Counted from the first letter of the stretch, positions 1 to 9,098 are shown. The stretch: 64,000 bases of DNA from Cohnella endophytica (GCF_003628305.1 NZ_RBZM01000002.1:186001-250000); one strand, 5' to 3'. The notes: generated by a model from the letters alone, not told the origin. Numbers and translations are program-made.

Positions 1-1
1 C

Positions 2-106
2 TTTTTGCTTGGGGAGGAAGGCTCGAAGGCTCTCATCGAACAGGCGGAGCTAAAAGGAATTTTGATTTCATCCCAGTTGCAAATCATGAAGATAGGAGAA
101 GTATAA
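2..106 (+). CDS. C-terminal tail of an upstream gene (partial)
   Basis: An open frame runs from the window edge to a TAA at 104-106, giving 34 residues that end in KIGEV. The stop abuts the ATG of the next gene directly (TAAATG), and a GGAGAAG ribosome binding site for that gene lies inside this tail, so the two are very likely co-transcribed and translationally linked. The tail is too short to assign a family. Its tight coupling to an RnfD-like gene suggests a redox or flavin partner, but that is inference from position only. Confidence 0.6.
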   Translation, partial: FLLGEEGSKALIEQAELKGILISSQLQIMKIGEV

Positions 107-940
107 ATGAAACCCAAGATATGGGCCAAATCGCCAAAAGGATATGTCCTGATGATCATGGTTGCTTTTCTCGGCATTGCCTCCTATGTATCCCATGAAT
201 CGAAGGGCCTCGAGAACGCTCTTATTGCGGTTGTCGCGGCTGTAGTAGCGGATATCGTATGCTGTCTGTTCGAGAAAAGAAAGCGGATCTTTCCGGACGG
301 AGCGGTCATTACCGGGGTGATCGTCTCCCTGATTCTTAGCGTAACTTCCCCATGGTATATCGTTGCGTCGACCTCCGTCCTCTCTATTCTATCCAAGCAT
401 CTCTTAGCATACAGAAAAAAACCGGTCTTTAATCCAGCCGCGATTGGACTGCTTCTATCCGTTCCCATCTTTCATGCGCAGCAAAGCTGGTGGGGCGCTT
501 TTGGGGATTTTAACGCATTGTTTCTATTGATTATCCTGGTTGGCGGTTATTGGGTTGCCCATCGCATTCAGAAATTCCCATTGGTGTTCTCCTATCTCGG
601 AGCTTATCTGATCGCTATGTTCGTTATAAGCGTGGGCATTGTTCCGATCGGTTCCGAAACGCTTCATTCGGGGGATATCTTTGACGCGCTTCGGCCGCCG
701 TTTATTAACGCGACGCTGTTTTTCGCTCTGTTTATGCTGACGGATCCCCCTACTTCCCCTGCCAAAACAAGGGATCAAATCATTTTCGGGATGCTTGCCG
801 CTATTGCGGGAGCGGTCGTTTACCGTTTATTCGGAGGATTGATTTACTTGTATATCGGATTGCTGGTCGGCAATTTATATCAATTATTAAGGGGCATGAT
901 CCGCCCTCAGCACCGCGCGGCGATCCGTGTATCCGAGTAA
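107..940 (+). CDS. RnfD/NqrB-family membrane protein
   Basis: A 277-residue polytopic membrane protein with about eight to nine hydrophobic segments. The segments KHLLAYRKKPVFNPAA and TDPPTSPAKTRDQIIFG match the conserved NPAA and DPxTSP blocks of the NqrB/RnfD/RsxD family, membrane subunits of ion-pumping NADH or ferredoxin oxidoreductases. Known family members carry a covalently bound FMN on a threonine in an SGAT-type motif; I do not see that motif, and the protein is shorter than the usual 310-350 residues. It may therefore be a stand-alone relative rather than a full Rnf subunit. No rnfC, G, E or A homologue is in the window. The ATG at 107 follows a GGAGAAG site and abuts the upstream stop. 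Confidence 0.75.
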   Translation: MKPKIWAKSPKGYVLMIMVAFLGIASYVSHESKGLENALIAVVAAVVADIVCCLFEKRKRIFPDGAVITGVIVSLILSVTSPWYIVASTSVLSILSKHLLAYRKKPVFNPAAIGLLLSVPIFHAQQSWWGAFGDFNALFLLIILVGGYWVAHRIQKFPLVFSYLGAYLIAMFVISVGIVPIGSETLHSGDIFDALRPPFINATLFFALFMLTDPPTSPAKTRDQIIFGMLAAIAGAVVYRLFGGLIYLYIGLLVGNLYQLLRGMIRPQHRAAIRVSE

Positions 941-959
941 GTGCTCAAGCAAGAATAAT

Positions 960-988
960 TTGGATTAGCGCTCGTATGATGATACAAT
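960..988 (+). promoter_or_regulatory. Sigma-A-like promoter for the VOC gene
   Basis: TTGGAT (960-965) and TACAAT (983-988) are separated by 17 bp, a good housekeeping promoter. Transcription would start near 995, about 40 bases before the VOC start codon. Confidence 0.65.
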
Positions 989-1036
989 TTTATTTGGACA
1001 AGAAAATACTTATTTATCCAAGGAGAGATGTTACGA

Positions 1037-1465
1037 ATGGCAGTCAATGCGTATTTGAATTTCAACGGCAATTGCCGGGAAGTCGTCTTGTTCTACGCGA
1101 AGGTATTCGGAATCGACAATCCTTACGTCCTTGCATTCGGCGACATGCCGCCCAACCCGGAATTCCCGCTCCCGGAAGGCACCGAGAAACTCATCATGCA
1201 TGCCAGGCTGAACATCGGCGGCAGCGACGTCATGTTCTCGGATGTGTTCCCGGGCATGCCGTTTACTCCCGGCAATAACATCAGCCTCTCGTTCTCTTCC
1301 AAGAACGAGGATGAAGTACGCGCCGCTTTCCATCAATTAAAAGAGGGCGGAACGATCGGCATGGAGCTCCAAGAGACGTTCTGGAGCAAGTGCTACGGAA
1401 GCGTTACCGACAAATACGGAATCGGCTGGCAGTTCAACTTCGATAACGGAGAACCTATGCAATAG
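1037..1465 (+). CDS. VOC family protein (PhnB/glyoxalase-like fold)
   Basis: A 142-residue protein of the vicinal-oxygen-chelate superfamily, PhnB-like group: AYLNFNGNCREVVLFYAKVF at the N-terminus, a central IGGSDVMFSD strand and a C-terminal YGIGWQFNF strand. These are the classic features of the beta-alpha-beta-beta-beta module that usually dimerises. Substrate cannot be read from sequence; many relatives are uncharacterised stress or resistance proteins. An ATG at 1028 is possible, but AGGAGAG at 1021-1027 sits only a base or two from it and is well placed for the ATG at 1037. It has its own promoter and ends in a bidirectional terminator, so it is monocistronic. Confidence 0.8.
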   Translation: MAVNAYLNFNGNCREVVLFYAKVFGIDNPYVLAFGDMPPNPEFPLPEGTEKLIMHARLNIGGSDVMFSDVFPGMPFTPGNNISLSFSSKNEDEVRAAFHQLKEGGTIGMELQETFWSKCYGSVTDKYGIGWQFNFDNGEPMQ

Positions 1466-1485
1466 ATGTAATTAAATTTTATAAA

Positions 1486-1529
1486 AAGACGCGGGATCCG
1501 CCTACACCATGGCGAGGATTCCGCGTCTT
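1486..1529. terminator. Bidirectional terminator between VOC and serpin genes
   Basis: An imperfect stem with outer arms AAGACGCGG and CCGCGTCTT and inner GCC/GGC pairs lies between two convergent genes. It is T-rich downstream on the plus strand, and on the minus strand the stem is followed by TTTTTATAAAATTT, so it can serve both genes. Confidence 0.75.
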
Positions 1530-1530
1530 G

Positions 1531-2799
1531 TTATTTATTCGATGACATATTCGGAGAAATAACGGTACCGATGAACAAGACGGCTTTCGTCTCCGTATCC
1601 ACGATCGCTACGACGAACGGCCGGTCGATTGTTATATGAAAGGAATCGTGCGGTTCAGCCGAACCGGTCAACATTTCGATTTTCGTCGCCGCCGCGGCTT
1701 GAACGCCTTGTTCGTCTATGACGAGCGACGAGAAATGTTCGATCTTGCCGATGAAGAGATTATCGGGGTTCCGCACGATTCGATTAAAGTTCGCTTTATC
1801 GGGATCAAACGCATCTTTCATTCCTAACGTCATCAAAGATTCTTTCAGACTTTCGGAGTAATTAAACGACACCCTAGGCAAATCAAGCGTTCCATGTCTC
1901 CACTCATAGGGTTCGGTTAACAACGTGGGCTCGGCCGCCAGCTTCGCTTGCAGTCTGCTTAACGCGCCTACGCTCTCGTCCGGAAGAAGAACGGCCAAAT
2001 AAGCCGAGCCTTGCTTTCCGATCGGAATCCGTACTCCCTCGAAATCGGATTTCTTGGCGTACTCGTACATGCCGCCCTTCGACATCATCTGTACGAACAC
2101 ATCTTCATCCGCTTTGCCCGTTACGTGGAACCTCGCGCGATTCGTAGAAGCAGGAGTGAACGGCTCCATCCACGCCCCCTCGAAATCGATCGTATTAAGG
2201 ACATAAAGGACGGCGTTACCGTTTATTTCTTTCATCACCTCTTTGATCTTCCCGCCCGTGTGCTTCTCGACCCAATCGTTCATTTTTTTGATCGTAACCT
2301 CGTCATCGTCCCCGAATGCGAACGTGTCCGCGGCATAATCGACTTGGGATCCGCGAACGAATTCCTTATCAAACGGCATGCCTGATCTCATCCATAATGA
2401 GCTGGCGAAGTTCTTTCTCACCTTCTCATCCGAGGGATAAGTTAGCCTATCCAATAAAACGCGGTAATCGCTTCCGACTTCCGCATTCGTCAGCTTCTCT
2501 ATGCCTAGCGTCGACTTCAGCTCCGATTCCGTCGTTCCCGAGGCACCGTTCGCCATAAGCGCCAATGCCGCGGACACGCTGATTGGCGACAGGAATACGT
2601 TTCTATCGGGCGACTTACGTGACATATCGCCGAATAAGGCCAACCCGAAGCGGTTCGAGGCTTCGACGACTCGCTTATCCACTTCTCTCGGGGAAATCCG
2701 GCTTTCCGCGCGAATGCTCTCTTTCTCCTCGTTTCCGCAACCCGAGCATAATCCGATGAACAATACTGCAATCCCAAGACCACAAACCGTCCGGCGCAT
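1531..2799 (-). CDS. Serpin-family protease inhibitor, predicted lipoprotein
   Basis: A 422-residue serpin. The N-terminus has a hydrophobic signal ending in a lipobox-like GLCSGC, so the mature protein should be lipid-anchored outside the membrane. The core shows the family block FLSPISVSAALALMANGA, and near residues 365-378 a reactive-centre hinge reading DEQGVQAAAATKIEM. Small alanines at the hinge are typical of inhibitory serpins, which trap serine or cysteine proteases by inserting the cleaved loop into a beta-sheet. The C-terminal RPFVVAIVDTETKAVLFIG is also diagnostic. It is the last gene of the minus-strand carbohydrate cluster, 89 bp after the GH95 gene, with a strong GGGGGAG site. 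The target protease is unknown. The -3 position of the lipobox is cysteine, which is unusual. Confidence 0.9.
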   Translation of the reverse strand: MRRTVCGLGIAVLFIGLCSGCGNEEKESIRAESRISPREVDKRVVEASNRFGLALFGDMSRKSPDRNVFLSPISVSAALALMANGASGTTESELKSTLGIEKLTNAEVGSDYRVLLDRLTYPSDEKVRKNFASSLWMRSGMPFDKEFVRGSQVDYAADTFAFGDDDEVTIKKMNDWVEKHTGGKIKEVMKEINGNAVLYVLNTIDFEGAWMEPFTPASTNRARFHVTGKADEDVFVQMMSKGGMYEYAKKSDFEGVRIPIGKQGSAYLAVLLPDESVGALSRLQAKLAAEPTLLTEPYEWRHGTLDLPRVSFNYSESLKESLMTLGMKDAFDPDKANFNRIVRNPDNLFIGKIEHFSSLVIDEQGVQAAAATKIEMLTGSAEPHDSFHITIDRPFVVAIVDTETKAVLFIGTVISPNMSSNK

Positions 2800-2809
2800 G
2801 CAACTCCCC

Positions 2810-2847
2810 CTAGCTGATTGTTATAATTTGTAAGACGAATCAGCTAG
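2810..2847. repeat. Perfect 10-bp inverted repeat in the serpin leader
   Basis: CTAGCTGATT (2810-2819) and AATCAGCTAG (2838-2847) are exact inverted copies around an 18-base AT-rich spacer. One arm lies immediately before the serpin ribosome binding site. It could be a regulator site or an RNA hairpin influencing translation; it lacks the T-run of a terminator. Confidence 0.6.
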
Positions 2848-2888
2848 AGGAAATGTTGCGACGAGCAACCATTACGATCCGCAACCTA

Positions 2889-5300
2889 TTATCGCGTCAC
2901 CCTGATGAAATAGCGGCTACTCGCAGACGTTTCGAAATCTCCTTCCGGACTTACCGCAACATCGGCTCCCTGTTCGTTTTTTACGCACCATTCACCATAC
3001 GCATATTTGATGCGGCAATTAGCCCCGTGCGCGGACGTTACGGCTGCTTCGGTCAACCGTCCGTCTTTCCATGACAGGTTTATCGAGAACCCGCCTCGCG
3101 CTTTCAAACCGCTTATCCAACCCGATCGCCATGCCATCGGCAACGCAGGCAACAACTCGATACGGTTATGGTGACTTTGCAACAGCATTTCCGAGATGCC
3201 TGCCGTCCCGCCGAAGTTACCATCGATCTGGAACGGCGGATGCGCATCGAACAAATTCGGATAGGTTGAGTTAGCTAACAGGGTTTGTACCATAACATGC
3301 GCTTGGCTCGAGTCCTTAAGCCGAGCGAACTGATTGATTAGCCATGCGCAGCTCCAGCCGGTATGTCCTCCGCCATGAGCGAGACGGCGTTCCAACGTAA
3401 CCGCCGCTGCCCGAAGCAGCTCGGGCGTCTCATCGTGAATCTGGACTCCGGGATGAAGACCGTATAAATGCGAGATATGCCGATGACCGGGCTCCGCCTC
3501 TTCGTAGTCTTCCAGCCACTCTTGGATTTGTCCGTGGCGGCCGATCCGACAATCCGGCAGCTTGACGATCGCTTCGCTAAGCTCGTCCCTTAACGCATCT
3601 TCCTCTTCCCCGCCGATAGCACGAATCGCTTCAAGCGTATTCGTGAACAACTCCCGGATAATGGCGATGTCCATCGTCGAGGCGACAGTAACGTTGCACG
3701 ACTCTCCGTTCGCGAGCAGGAACGCGTTTTCCGGAGAAGTCGAGGGGTTCGTAACTAACGTCCCGTCCGGCAATACGGTTAACCAATCGAGACAGAACAA
3801 CGCGGCTCCTTTCATGATCGGAAAAGCGCGCTCCCGCAAGAAGCTTACATCGAGAGAGAACAAGTAACGATCCCACAGATGCCGAACAAGCCATGCTCCG
3901 CCCAATGGCCAGAACGCCCAACAGGCGCTGCCTCCCGTCGGCGTGCTCATTCTCCATAGATCGACATTATGATGGGTCGTCCATCCCCTGCAGCCATAGT
4001 GAATTTCCGCCGTACGCCTGCCGCTATTGCTCAAGTCTTGCAGCATATCGAACAGAGGATCATGGCATTCGCTTAGATTAGCGACTTCCGCAGGCCAATA
4101 ATTCATCTGCGTATTGATATTCACCGTATAGTCGCTATTCCAAGGCGGTTGCACATGGGGATTCCATATGCCTTGTAGGTTCGCCGGCTGAGTTCCCGGA
4201 CGCGAGCTAGCCATGAGCAAATATCGCCCGTATTGAAAATATAGCGCCTCAAGCGCCGGATCCTTCTTCGTCTGACGATAAGCGTTCAACCGCTCATCCG
4301 TTGGCTTCTCCTCAACCCTAACTGCGGCTTCCGAGATTTCCGCGTCTCCCTCAAGTCTAAGATCGACGCGACGAAACAATTGTCGATGATCCTGCAAATG
4401 CCGGCTTCTCGCGCGCTCGTAGCCGGTAACCGACGCGGCCGATAATAACTTCCGGCATCTTTCCGATATGCCCTCTTCGTCAGGCGTCGCGTCATAACCC
4501 GTAAACCCCGTGGCAGCGGCGACGTAAATCGTTAACATCTTAGCTTTTCGAATCTCGAGTTTTCCGTTTTTCGTCGCATGCACGAGCCCGTCCGTATCGA
4601 TCAATACCCGTGCTTCATAAGGCAATCCTAGACCCGTCTCGTATAGCACGGATGCCGGATGATCTCCGCGGTAATTGTCGGAAATATGACTAGGCGCCCT
4701 GCCCTTCAAGATTAGCGTATCCCCATCCGCTTCCACGGTATGTCTAAGCGGCGATTCAAAACCGAGATCGACATCCAAGCTTCCTTCCTCAGCGAAATAT
4801 CGGACGAATATCGCTTGATCCGGTGCGCTCGCGAAATATTCGCCGCGCAGGGAAATGTCGCCAGTCCGATAGACTACCGTAGCGATTCCGTCGTCCAACG
4901 TTAACGCTCGCCTGTAATCCCGAATAGCTTCGGCGTTCCCCGAGACGCGCCCCCAATCGAGCGTCAGAGTGCCGAGAGGCAAATACGGCTCGCAATCTCT
5001 CCCGAGCATTTTCGCCTCGATCAGCCGTTGCGCTTCCGCGTTCCGCCCGTCGAATATTAGCTTCCGAGCCTCGGCGAGATGTCGTCTCGCTTCGTAGTTC
5101 ATACCGTCTCGCGGAAATCCGGCCCATAGCGTATCTTCGTTAAGCGCGAGCCTTTCGACGTCCGTGCCTCCGAACACCATCCCGCCTAGACGTCCGTTGC
5201 CGATCGGAAGCGCCTCTTCCCATACCGATGCGGGCTTCTGATACCACAGCTTCCATTCCTGTCCGTTTCTCTCTTCTTCGATCCCTCTTATCCTTGTCAT
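2889..5300 (-). CDS. Glycoside hydrolase family 95 (alpha-L-fucosidase type)
   Basis: An 803-residue GH95 enzyme, close to full family length. The N-terminal block ALPIGNGRLGGMVFGG and LNEDTLWAG are diagnostic of the GH65/95-type super-sandwich domain, followed by an (alpha/alpha)6 barrel. Candidate active-site elements include the HHNVDLWR segment (N445), the glutamate in TSPEN (about E524, aligned with the family acid) and the aspartate in IDGNFGG (about D693). GH95 members are inverting alpha-L-fucosidases, some alpha-L-galactosidases. No signal peptide is visible, so it should act in the cytoplasm on imported oligosaccharides. It lies downstream of the sugar importer, separated by a hairpin. 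The ATG at 5300 follows GGAGGG. Confidence 0.93.
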   Translation of the reverse strand: MTRIRGIEEERNGQEWKLWYQKPASVWEEALPIGNGRLGGMVFGGTDVERLALNEDTLWAGFPRDGMNYEARRHLAEARKLIFDGRNAEAQRLIEAKMLGRDCEPYLPLGTLTLDWGRVSGNAEAIRDYRRALTLDDGIATVVYRTGDISLRGEYFASAPDQAIFVRYFAEEGSLDVDLGFESPLRHTVEADGDTLILKGRAPSHISDNYRGDHPASVLYETGLGLPYEARVLIDTDGLVHATKNGKLEIRKAKMLTIYVAAATGFTGYDATPDEEGISERCRKLLSAASVTGYERARSRHLQDHRQLFRRVDLRLEGDAEISEAAVRVEEKPTDERLNAYRQTKKDPALEALYFQYGRYLLMASSRPGTQPANLQGIWNPHVQPPWNSDYTVNINTQMNYWPAEVANLSECHDPLFDMLQDLSNSGRRTAEIHYGCRGWTTHHNVDLWRMSTPTGGSACWAFWPLGGAWLVRHLWDRYLFSLDVSFLRERAFPIMKGAALFCLDWLTVLPDGTLVTNPSTSPENAFLLANGESCNVTVASTMDIAIIRELFTNTLEAIRAIGGEEEDALRDELSEAIVKLPDCRIGRHGQIQEWLEDYEEAEPGHRHISHLYGLHPGVQIHDETPELLRAAAVTLERRLAHGGGHTGWSCAWLINQFARLKDSSQAHVMVQTLLANSTYPNLFDAHPPFQIDGNFGGTAGISEMLLQSHHNRIELLPALPMAWRSGWISGLKARGGFSINLSWKDGRLTEAAVTSAHGANCRIKYAYGEWCVKNEQGADVAVSPEGDFETSASSRYFIRVTR

Positions 5301-5323
5301 GGATCTAACCCTCCGTTATCGCA

Positions 5324-5352
5324 AACAGAGTCCGGCTATGCCGGACTCTGTT
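5324..5352 (-). terminator. Hairpin between solute-binding protein and GH95 genes
   Basis: AACAGAGTCCGG and CCGGACTCTGTT form a perfect 12-bp stem around a short loop, directly after the binding-protein gene. The T tail is weak, so partial read-through into GH95 or a role in stabilising the upstream mRNA is plausible, as is common for binding-protein genes. Confidence 0.65.
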
Positions 5353-5392
5353 CCTCTTGTATGAATGCCTCGAATCTTTATCCGAACTAAGC

Positions 5393-7123
5393 TTAGTCGT
5401 TCCAGAGCTTGACGCGATCCGCCACGAGCTGGCCGCGAAGTTCTTCCGCTTTGTGAACGCCGGCTTTTTCCAACTGGGCGACGTAATCGTCCCAGATGCC
5501 GTCGAATTGCTCCGGCTTCGCCAGAATCGCTTTCGGAATCATTTTCCAAGTGATGTTTTTCAGCTTCTCGTCGAGAACCGTTATGTCGCTGTCGCTTGGG
5601 ATCGGAATGTTCCATGCCGCTCCCCACGGTTTGATCTTGAATTCTTCTTCTTTAGGGAACAAGTCTTTCCAGATCGTCGCGCCGTATCCCTTCAATACTT
5701 CTTTTTCCACGTCGCTGTAATCCGTAGTCAATTGCTCCGGGAACTTCAGCGTGTAATAGTTGTCCGTCGGATCTTTCACTCCGTCGCCGTAGTGAGGACC
5801 CATCGTGTTGTAGAACCCGATACCCGTTTCTTTTGCGAAGTTCGTCGCGTCGTTGACGCGGCGATTGTTCACTTCAGGTATCATGACGCGTTTGCCGTTC
5901 TCGACCGTGTAATGCTTGCCTTCGATACCCCAGTTCAACAGCACTTGGCCTTCGTCGGACGCCAGATAGTCGAGGAATTTGATCGCCGCGACCGGATCCG
6001 GATTTGTCTTGGAAATCGCGATGCCGTTACCCGCCATGAAGCCAGTCGGCCAGAATGAAGTTTCTTTGAACGATTCGTTGAGCGTAATCGGATAATGGCC
6101 GTAAGCATATTCCATCTTGCCTTCCGCTTTCAGCGCTTTCTCGCCGTCCGCGTAATCCCACAATTGGTCGATCAATCCAAGCACGCGGCCGGAAGCCACT
6201 TTCGCTTTGTATTGGTCGTATTTCTGAACGAAGCTTTCTTTGTCGAGCAAGCCTTCCGCGTTCATGTGGTTAAGCCATTTGAAGTAATCTTTTTCCGCCG
6301 GACGCAGGAAGTGGTACGTCACTTTGTTCGTATCGACATCGATGTTGTATTCTCCGTCGTCCGGTCCGCCGGTCGCGAAGAACGCCGGATTCGTTACGGA
6401 GATATACATGTGCCAATCGTCAGCGTTCAAGGAAATGCCGATGTTTTTGTTACCCTTGTCGTCGGTCGGATGTAGCGCCAAATATTGTTTAATAGCGTTT
6501 TCAAAATCTTCCACCGTACGCATTTTCGGATAGCCGAGCTCTTTCACGACGCGGTGCTGCAACGAGAATCCGCCGCCCGCTTCGAAATAATGCTGGTCTA
6601 CGCCGGCAACGGTAGGCAAAACGTAAATCGCGTGATCGTCGTTACTGTAGTATAGACGTTTCAATTGATCGCCGTATACTTTTTTGATGTTCGGGCCATA
6701 TTGGTCGATCAAGTCCGTCAAGTCGATAACGGCGCCCGCGTCGACGAATTTGTTGATGCTGTTCTTGGCGGCGATCAAATCCGGATATTTGCCGCTGGAA
6801 GCGATAAGCGCGGATTTCTGAACCGGATCTCCGACCGCGAATTCCGCGTCGATCGTGACGCCCGTTTTTTCCGTAATGACTTTTCCCGTTTCGTCTTGCA
6901 TATTCGCCCAGTTCGGGTTCGGATCTTCGCTGTAGAAGGAGAACGTGATCGGTTTTACCGCTTCAGGACTTGCGCTTTCGGAGCTGCTCGGCGAGCTGCC
7001 GGCGGTACTCGTAGCGGTAGGACTGGCATTGTCGTTCTTGTTGTTGCTTCCGCATCCCGCCAGCACGCCGGCGAACAGCGTCGTGGCCATCAGGACGACG
7101 GGCCATTTTTTCTTTGCTGCCAT
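5393..7123 (-). CDS. Sugar ABC transporter solute-binding lipoprotein (LplA-like)
   Basis: A 576-residue extracellular solute-binding protein. Residues 1-25 form a lipoprotein signal with lipobox LAGC, followed by a Ser/Thr/Pro/Ala-rich linker (to about residue 55) that tethers the receptor to the membrane. The rest fits the large LplA/YtcQ-type group of family 1 carbohydrate-binding proteins that is abundant in Paenibacillus. It should capture an oligosaccharide for the two permeases immediately upstream. The specific ligand is not readable, but the adjoining GH95 and GH3 genes suggest a fucosylated or beta-linked glycan. The ATG at 7123 has a good GGAGGG site. The gene is followed by a hairpin. 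Confidence 0.9.
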   Translation of the reverse strand: MAAKKKWPVVLMATTLFAGVLAGCGSNNKNDNASPTATSTAGSSPSSSESASPEAVKPITFSFYSEDPNPNWANMQDETGKVITEKTGVTIDAEFAVGDPVQKSALIASSGKYPDLIAAKNSINKFVDAGAVIDLTDLIDQYGPNIKKVYGDQLKRLYYSNDDHAIYVLPTVAGVDQHYFEAGGGFSLQHRVVKELGYPKMRTVEDFENAIKQYLALHPTDDKGNKNIGISLNADDWHMYISVTNPAFFATGGPDDGEYNIDVDTNKVTYHFLRPAEKDYFKWLNHMNAEGLLDKESFVQKYDQYKAKVASGRVLGLIDQLWDYADGEKALKAEGKMEYAYGHYPITLNESFKETSFWPTGFMAGNGIAISKTNPDPVAAIKFLDYLASDEGQVLLNWGIEGKHYTVENGKRVMIPEVNNRRVNDATNFAKETGIGFYNTMGPHYGDGVKDPTDNYYTLKFPEQLTTDYSDVEKEVLKGYGATIWKDLFPKEEEFKIKPWGAAWNIPIPSDSDITVLDEKLKNITWKMIPKAILAKPEQFDGIWDDYVAQLEKAGVHKAEELRGQLVADRVKLWND

Positions 7124-7217
7124 TTTTTAACCCTCCTATTATCTATCGAAGCTTATATGCGTATCGCGGGTTGCCCCGTACATACCGATAAGTATCCGGC
7201 GAACCGGGAAAGGGAGA

Positions 7218-8126
7218 CTACCCTTTCACGGCGCCGAGCGTCATGCCTTTGACGAAATAACGTTGAAGGAACGGATATACGAGAAGAATCGGCACCGTAA
7301 CGACGATCGTAATCGCCATTTTAACGGATTCGGGAGATATCGTAGCCATCGCTTGGGTCATATTCGTCGAGCGATAATCGCCGTTATTGCCCGTCGTCGT
7401 GCTTTGCAGCACTTTCATAAGCTCGTATTGCAGCGTCGTCAGATGATCGCTCGTGGCGTTGTACAGGTACGTATCGAACCACGAGTTCCACTGCCCAACG
7501 GCAAGGAACAATGCGATCGTCGCCAGCGCCGGCGTCGTCATCGGCAAGATGATCCGCCAAAAGATTTTAAAGTCGTTCGCGCCGTCTATTTTCGCCGACT
7601 CTTGCAAGGCGAAAGGAATGCCGTCGATGAACGATCGGATGACAAAAACGTTAAACGCGCTTACTAAACCCGGAAGAACGTATACGGCGAACGTGCCCAT
7701 CATGTGCAAATCTTTGATGAGGAGATACGTCGGAATGATGCCGGCGGAGACGTACATCGTAATCGCCAAGTACACAGAAACGAAACGGCGTCCTTGGAAA
7801 TCCGGCCGAGCAAGCGTGAATGCCAGCATAGATGCGCTGATCAAGCCAAGTATCGTACCGACGACCGTACGCAACACCGAGATTTTGAATCCGGTGACCA
7901 ATCCGCTGAAGGAAAAAATGATTTGATAGTTTTTTAAGGTAAACTCTCGAGGGAATATCGTAATCCCTCCGCGGACGCTATCCGTAGAATCGTTGAACGA
8001 CAACGCCAGCACGTTTAGGAACGGGTACAGCGTCGCCACTGTAACCAGAATCATGACGATTGCGATCGCGATATCGAAGACGCGGTCGGATACGGGAGTT
8101 TTTCTGCGCAAGCGAATCGTTGTCAA
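7218..8126 (-). CDS. Carbohydrate ABC transporter permease (LplC/YtcP-like)
   Basis: A 302-residue inner-membrane permease with six predicted transmembrane helices. The EAA loop, which contacts the ATPase, is visible as ESAKIDGANDFKIFWRIILP. The C-terminus ends RYFVKGMTLGAVKG, typical of the LplC/YtcP group of CUT1 transporters. The start is TTG at 8126: no in-frame ATG lies nearby and AAGGAGG sits 7 bases upstream of it. It begins 12 bp after the preceding permease, so the two are certainly co-transcribed and should form the heterodimeric channel. No ATPase gene is present in the locus, as is usual for importers that borrow MsmX. Confidence 0.92.
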   Translation of the reverse strand: MTTIRLRRKTPVSDRVFDIAIAIVMILVTVATLYPFLNVLALSFNDSTDSVRGGITIFPREFTLKNYQIIFSFSGLVTGFKISVLRTVVGTILGLISASMLAFTLARPDFQGRRFVSVYLAITMYVSAGIIPTYLLIKDLHMMGTFAVYVLPGLVSAFNVFVIRSFIDGIPFALQESAKIDGANDFKIFWRIILPMTTPALATIALFLAVGQWNSWFDTYLYNATSDHLTTLQYELMKVLQSTTTGNNGDYRSTNMTQAMATISPESVKMAITIVVTVPILLVYPFLQRYFVKGMTLGAVKG

Positions 8127-8138
8127 TGTGGCACCTCC

Positions 8139-9098
8139 TTAGATGACGCTCTCTTTCGTAATCCGCTTGAACAGTCCGTTGGCGGTGAACAGCAGAAGAA
8201 GGCTGACGACCGAACTGAAGATATTTACGGCGGTTCCGAACGAATAACGGCTCATTTGGAGTCCATATTGCAAGGAGTACAGATCCAGTACCTGCGAATA
8301 ATCCCGAACGAGATTGTTGCCTAGCAAGAACTGTTTCTCGAAACCGTTGTTGATTAAGTGACCGATGGATAAAATGAGCAAAATCATGATCGTGGAGCGA
8401 ATGCCCGGCAACGTGATGTGCCAGATCTGCTTGATTCGTCCGGCTCCGTCGACCTTGGCCGCTTCGTACAGTTCGGGTCCGATACCGGCTATCGCGGCCA
8501 AATAAATGATCGCGCTCCAACCCGTTTCCTTCCACAAATCGGATACCGTTACGATTCCCCAGAACAAATTGCCTTTACCCATGAATTGGATCGGCTCGTG
8601 GATAAAACCCAAACCCATCAAAATGTCGTTCACGACTCCGTTGTCGCTCGAGAGCATTCTCGTGATGATGCTCGTCGCTACGGCCCAGGATACGAAGTGA
8701 GGCAAATAGGAAATCGTCTGCACGAATCTCTTGAAGAACATTTGGCGAATTTCGTTGAGCAACAAGGCGAACATAATCGCCACGACGAAACCGGAGATCA
8801 GTCCCATGATGCTCATGGCTAACGTGTTGCGCAAAACTTGGTAGAACACCTCGTCGTGAAACAACGTCTTGAACTGGTCGAATCCGACCCATTTTTGATG
8901 AAAAACCGATTGGCCGTTAGGTTTGAATTTCTGAAACGCCATCAACCAGCCCCACAAAGGGTAATAGCTGAAAACGAACACCCACAGAACGAAAGGCAAC
9001 GACATTAGGTATAAATATTTGTTGCGGATGAATGTCGTCCAGAATCGGCCGGTACGGGAGCGCTCTTTGGTGTTCATAGTTGCGGTGACCGCTTTCAT
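8139..9098 (-). CDS. Carbohydrate ABC transporter permease (LplB-like)
   Basis: A 319-residue permease with six predicted membrane helices after a short basic N-terminus. The N-terminal YLMSLPFVLWVFVFSYYPLW and the EAA loop ELYEAAKVDGAGRIKQIWHI identify the LplB/YtcP-type partner of CUT1 oligosaccharide importers. It is the first gene of the transport operon: the response-regulator gene upstream ends in its own terminator, and about 100 bp of promoter-sized sequence precedes this ATG. The start at 9098 is backed by AGGAGGG. It pairs with the 302-residue permease and the 576-residue binding protein. Confidence 0.92.
   Translation of the reverse strand: MKAVTATMNTKERSRTGRFWTTFIRNKYLYLMSLPFVLWVFVFSYYPLWGWLMAFQKFKPNGQSVFHQKWVGFDQFKTLFHDEVFYQVLRNTLAMSIMGLISGFVVAIMFALLLNEIRQMFFKRFVQTISYLPHFVSWAVATSIITRMLSSDNGVVNDILMGLGFIHEPIQFMGKGNLFWGIVTVSDLWKETGWSAIIYLAAIAGIGPELYEAAKVDGAGRIKQIWHITLPGIRSTIMILLILSIGHLINNGFEKQFLLGNNLVRDYSQVLDLYSLQYGLQMSRYSFGTAVNIFSSVVSLLLLFTANGLFKRITKESVI

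Noticed and set aside
5357..6058. A 233-codon plus-strand frame opposite the solute-binding protein gene
   Set aside because: Reverse-complement shadow of a gene with signal peptide and lipobox; nothing supports translation.
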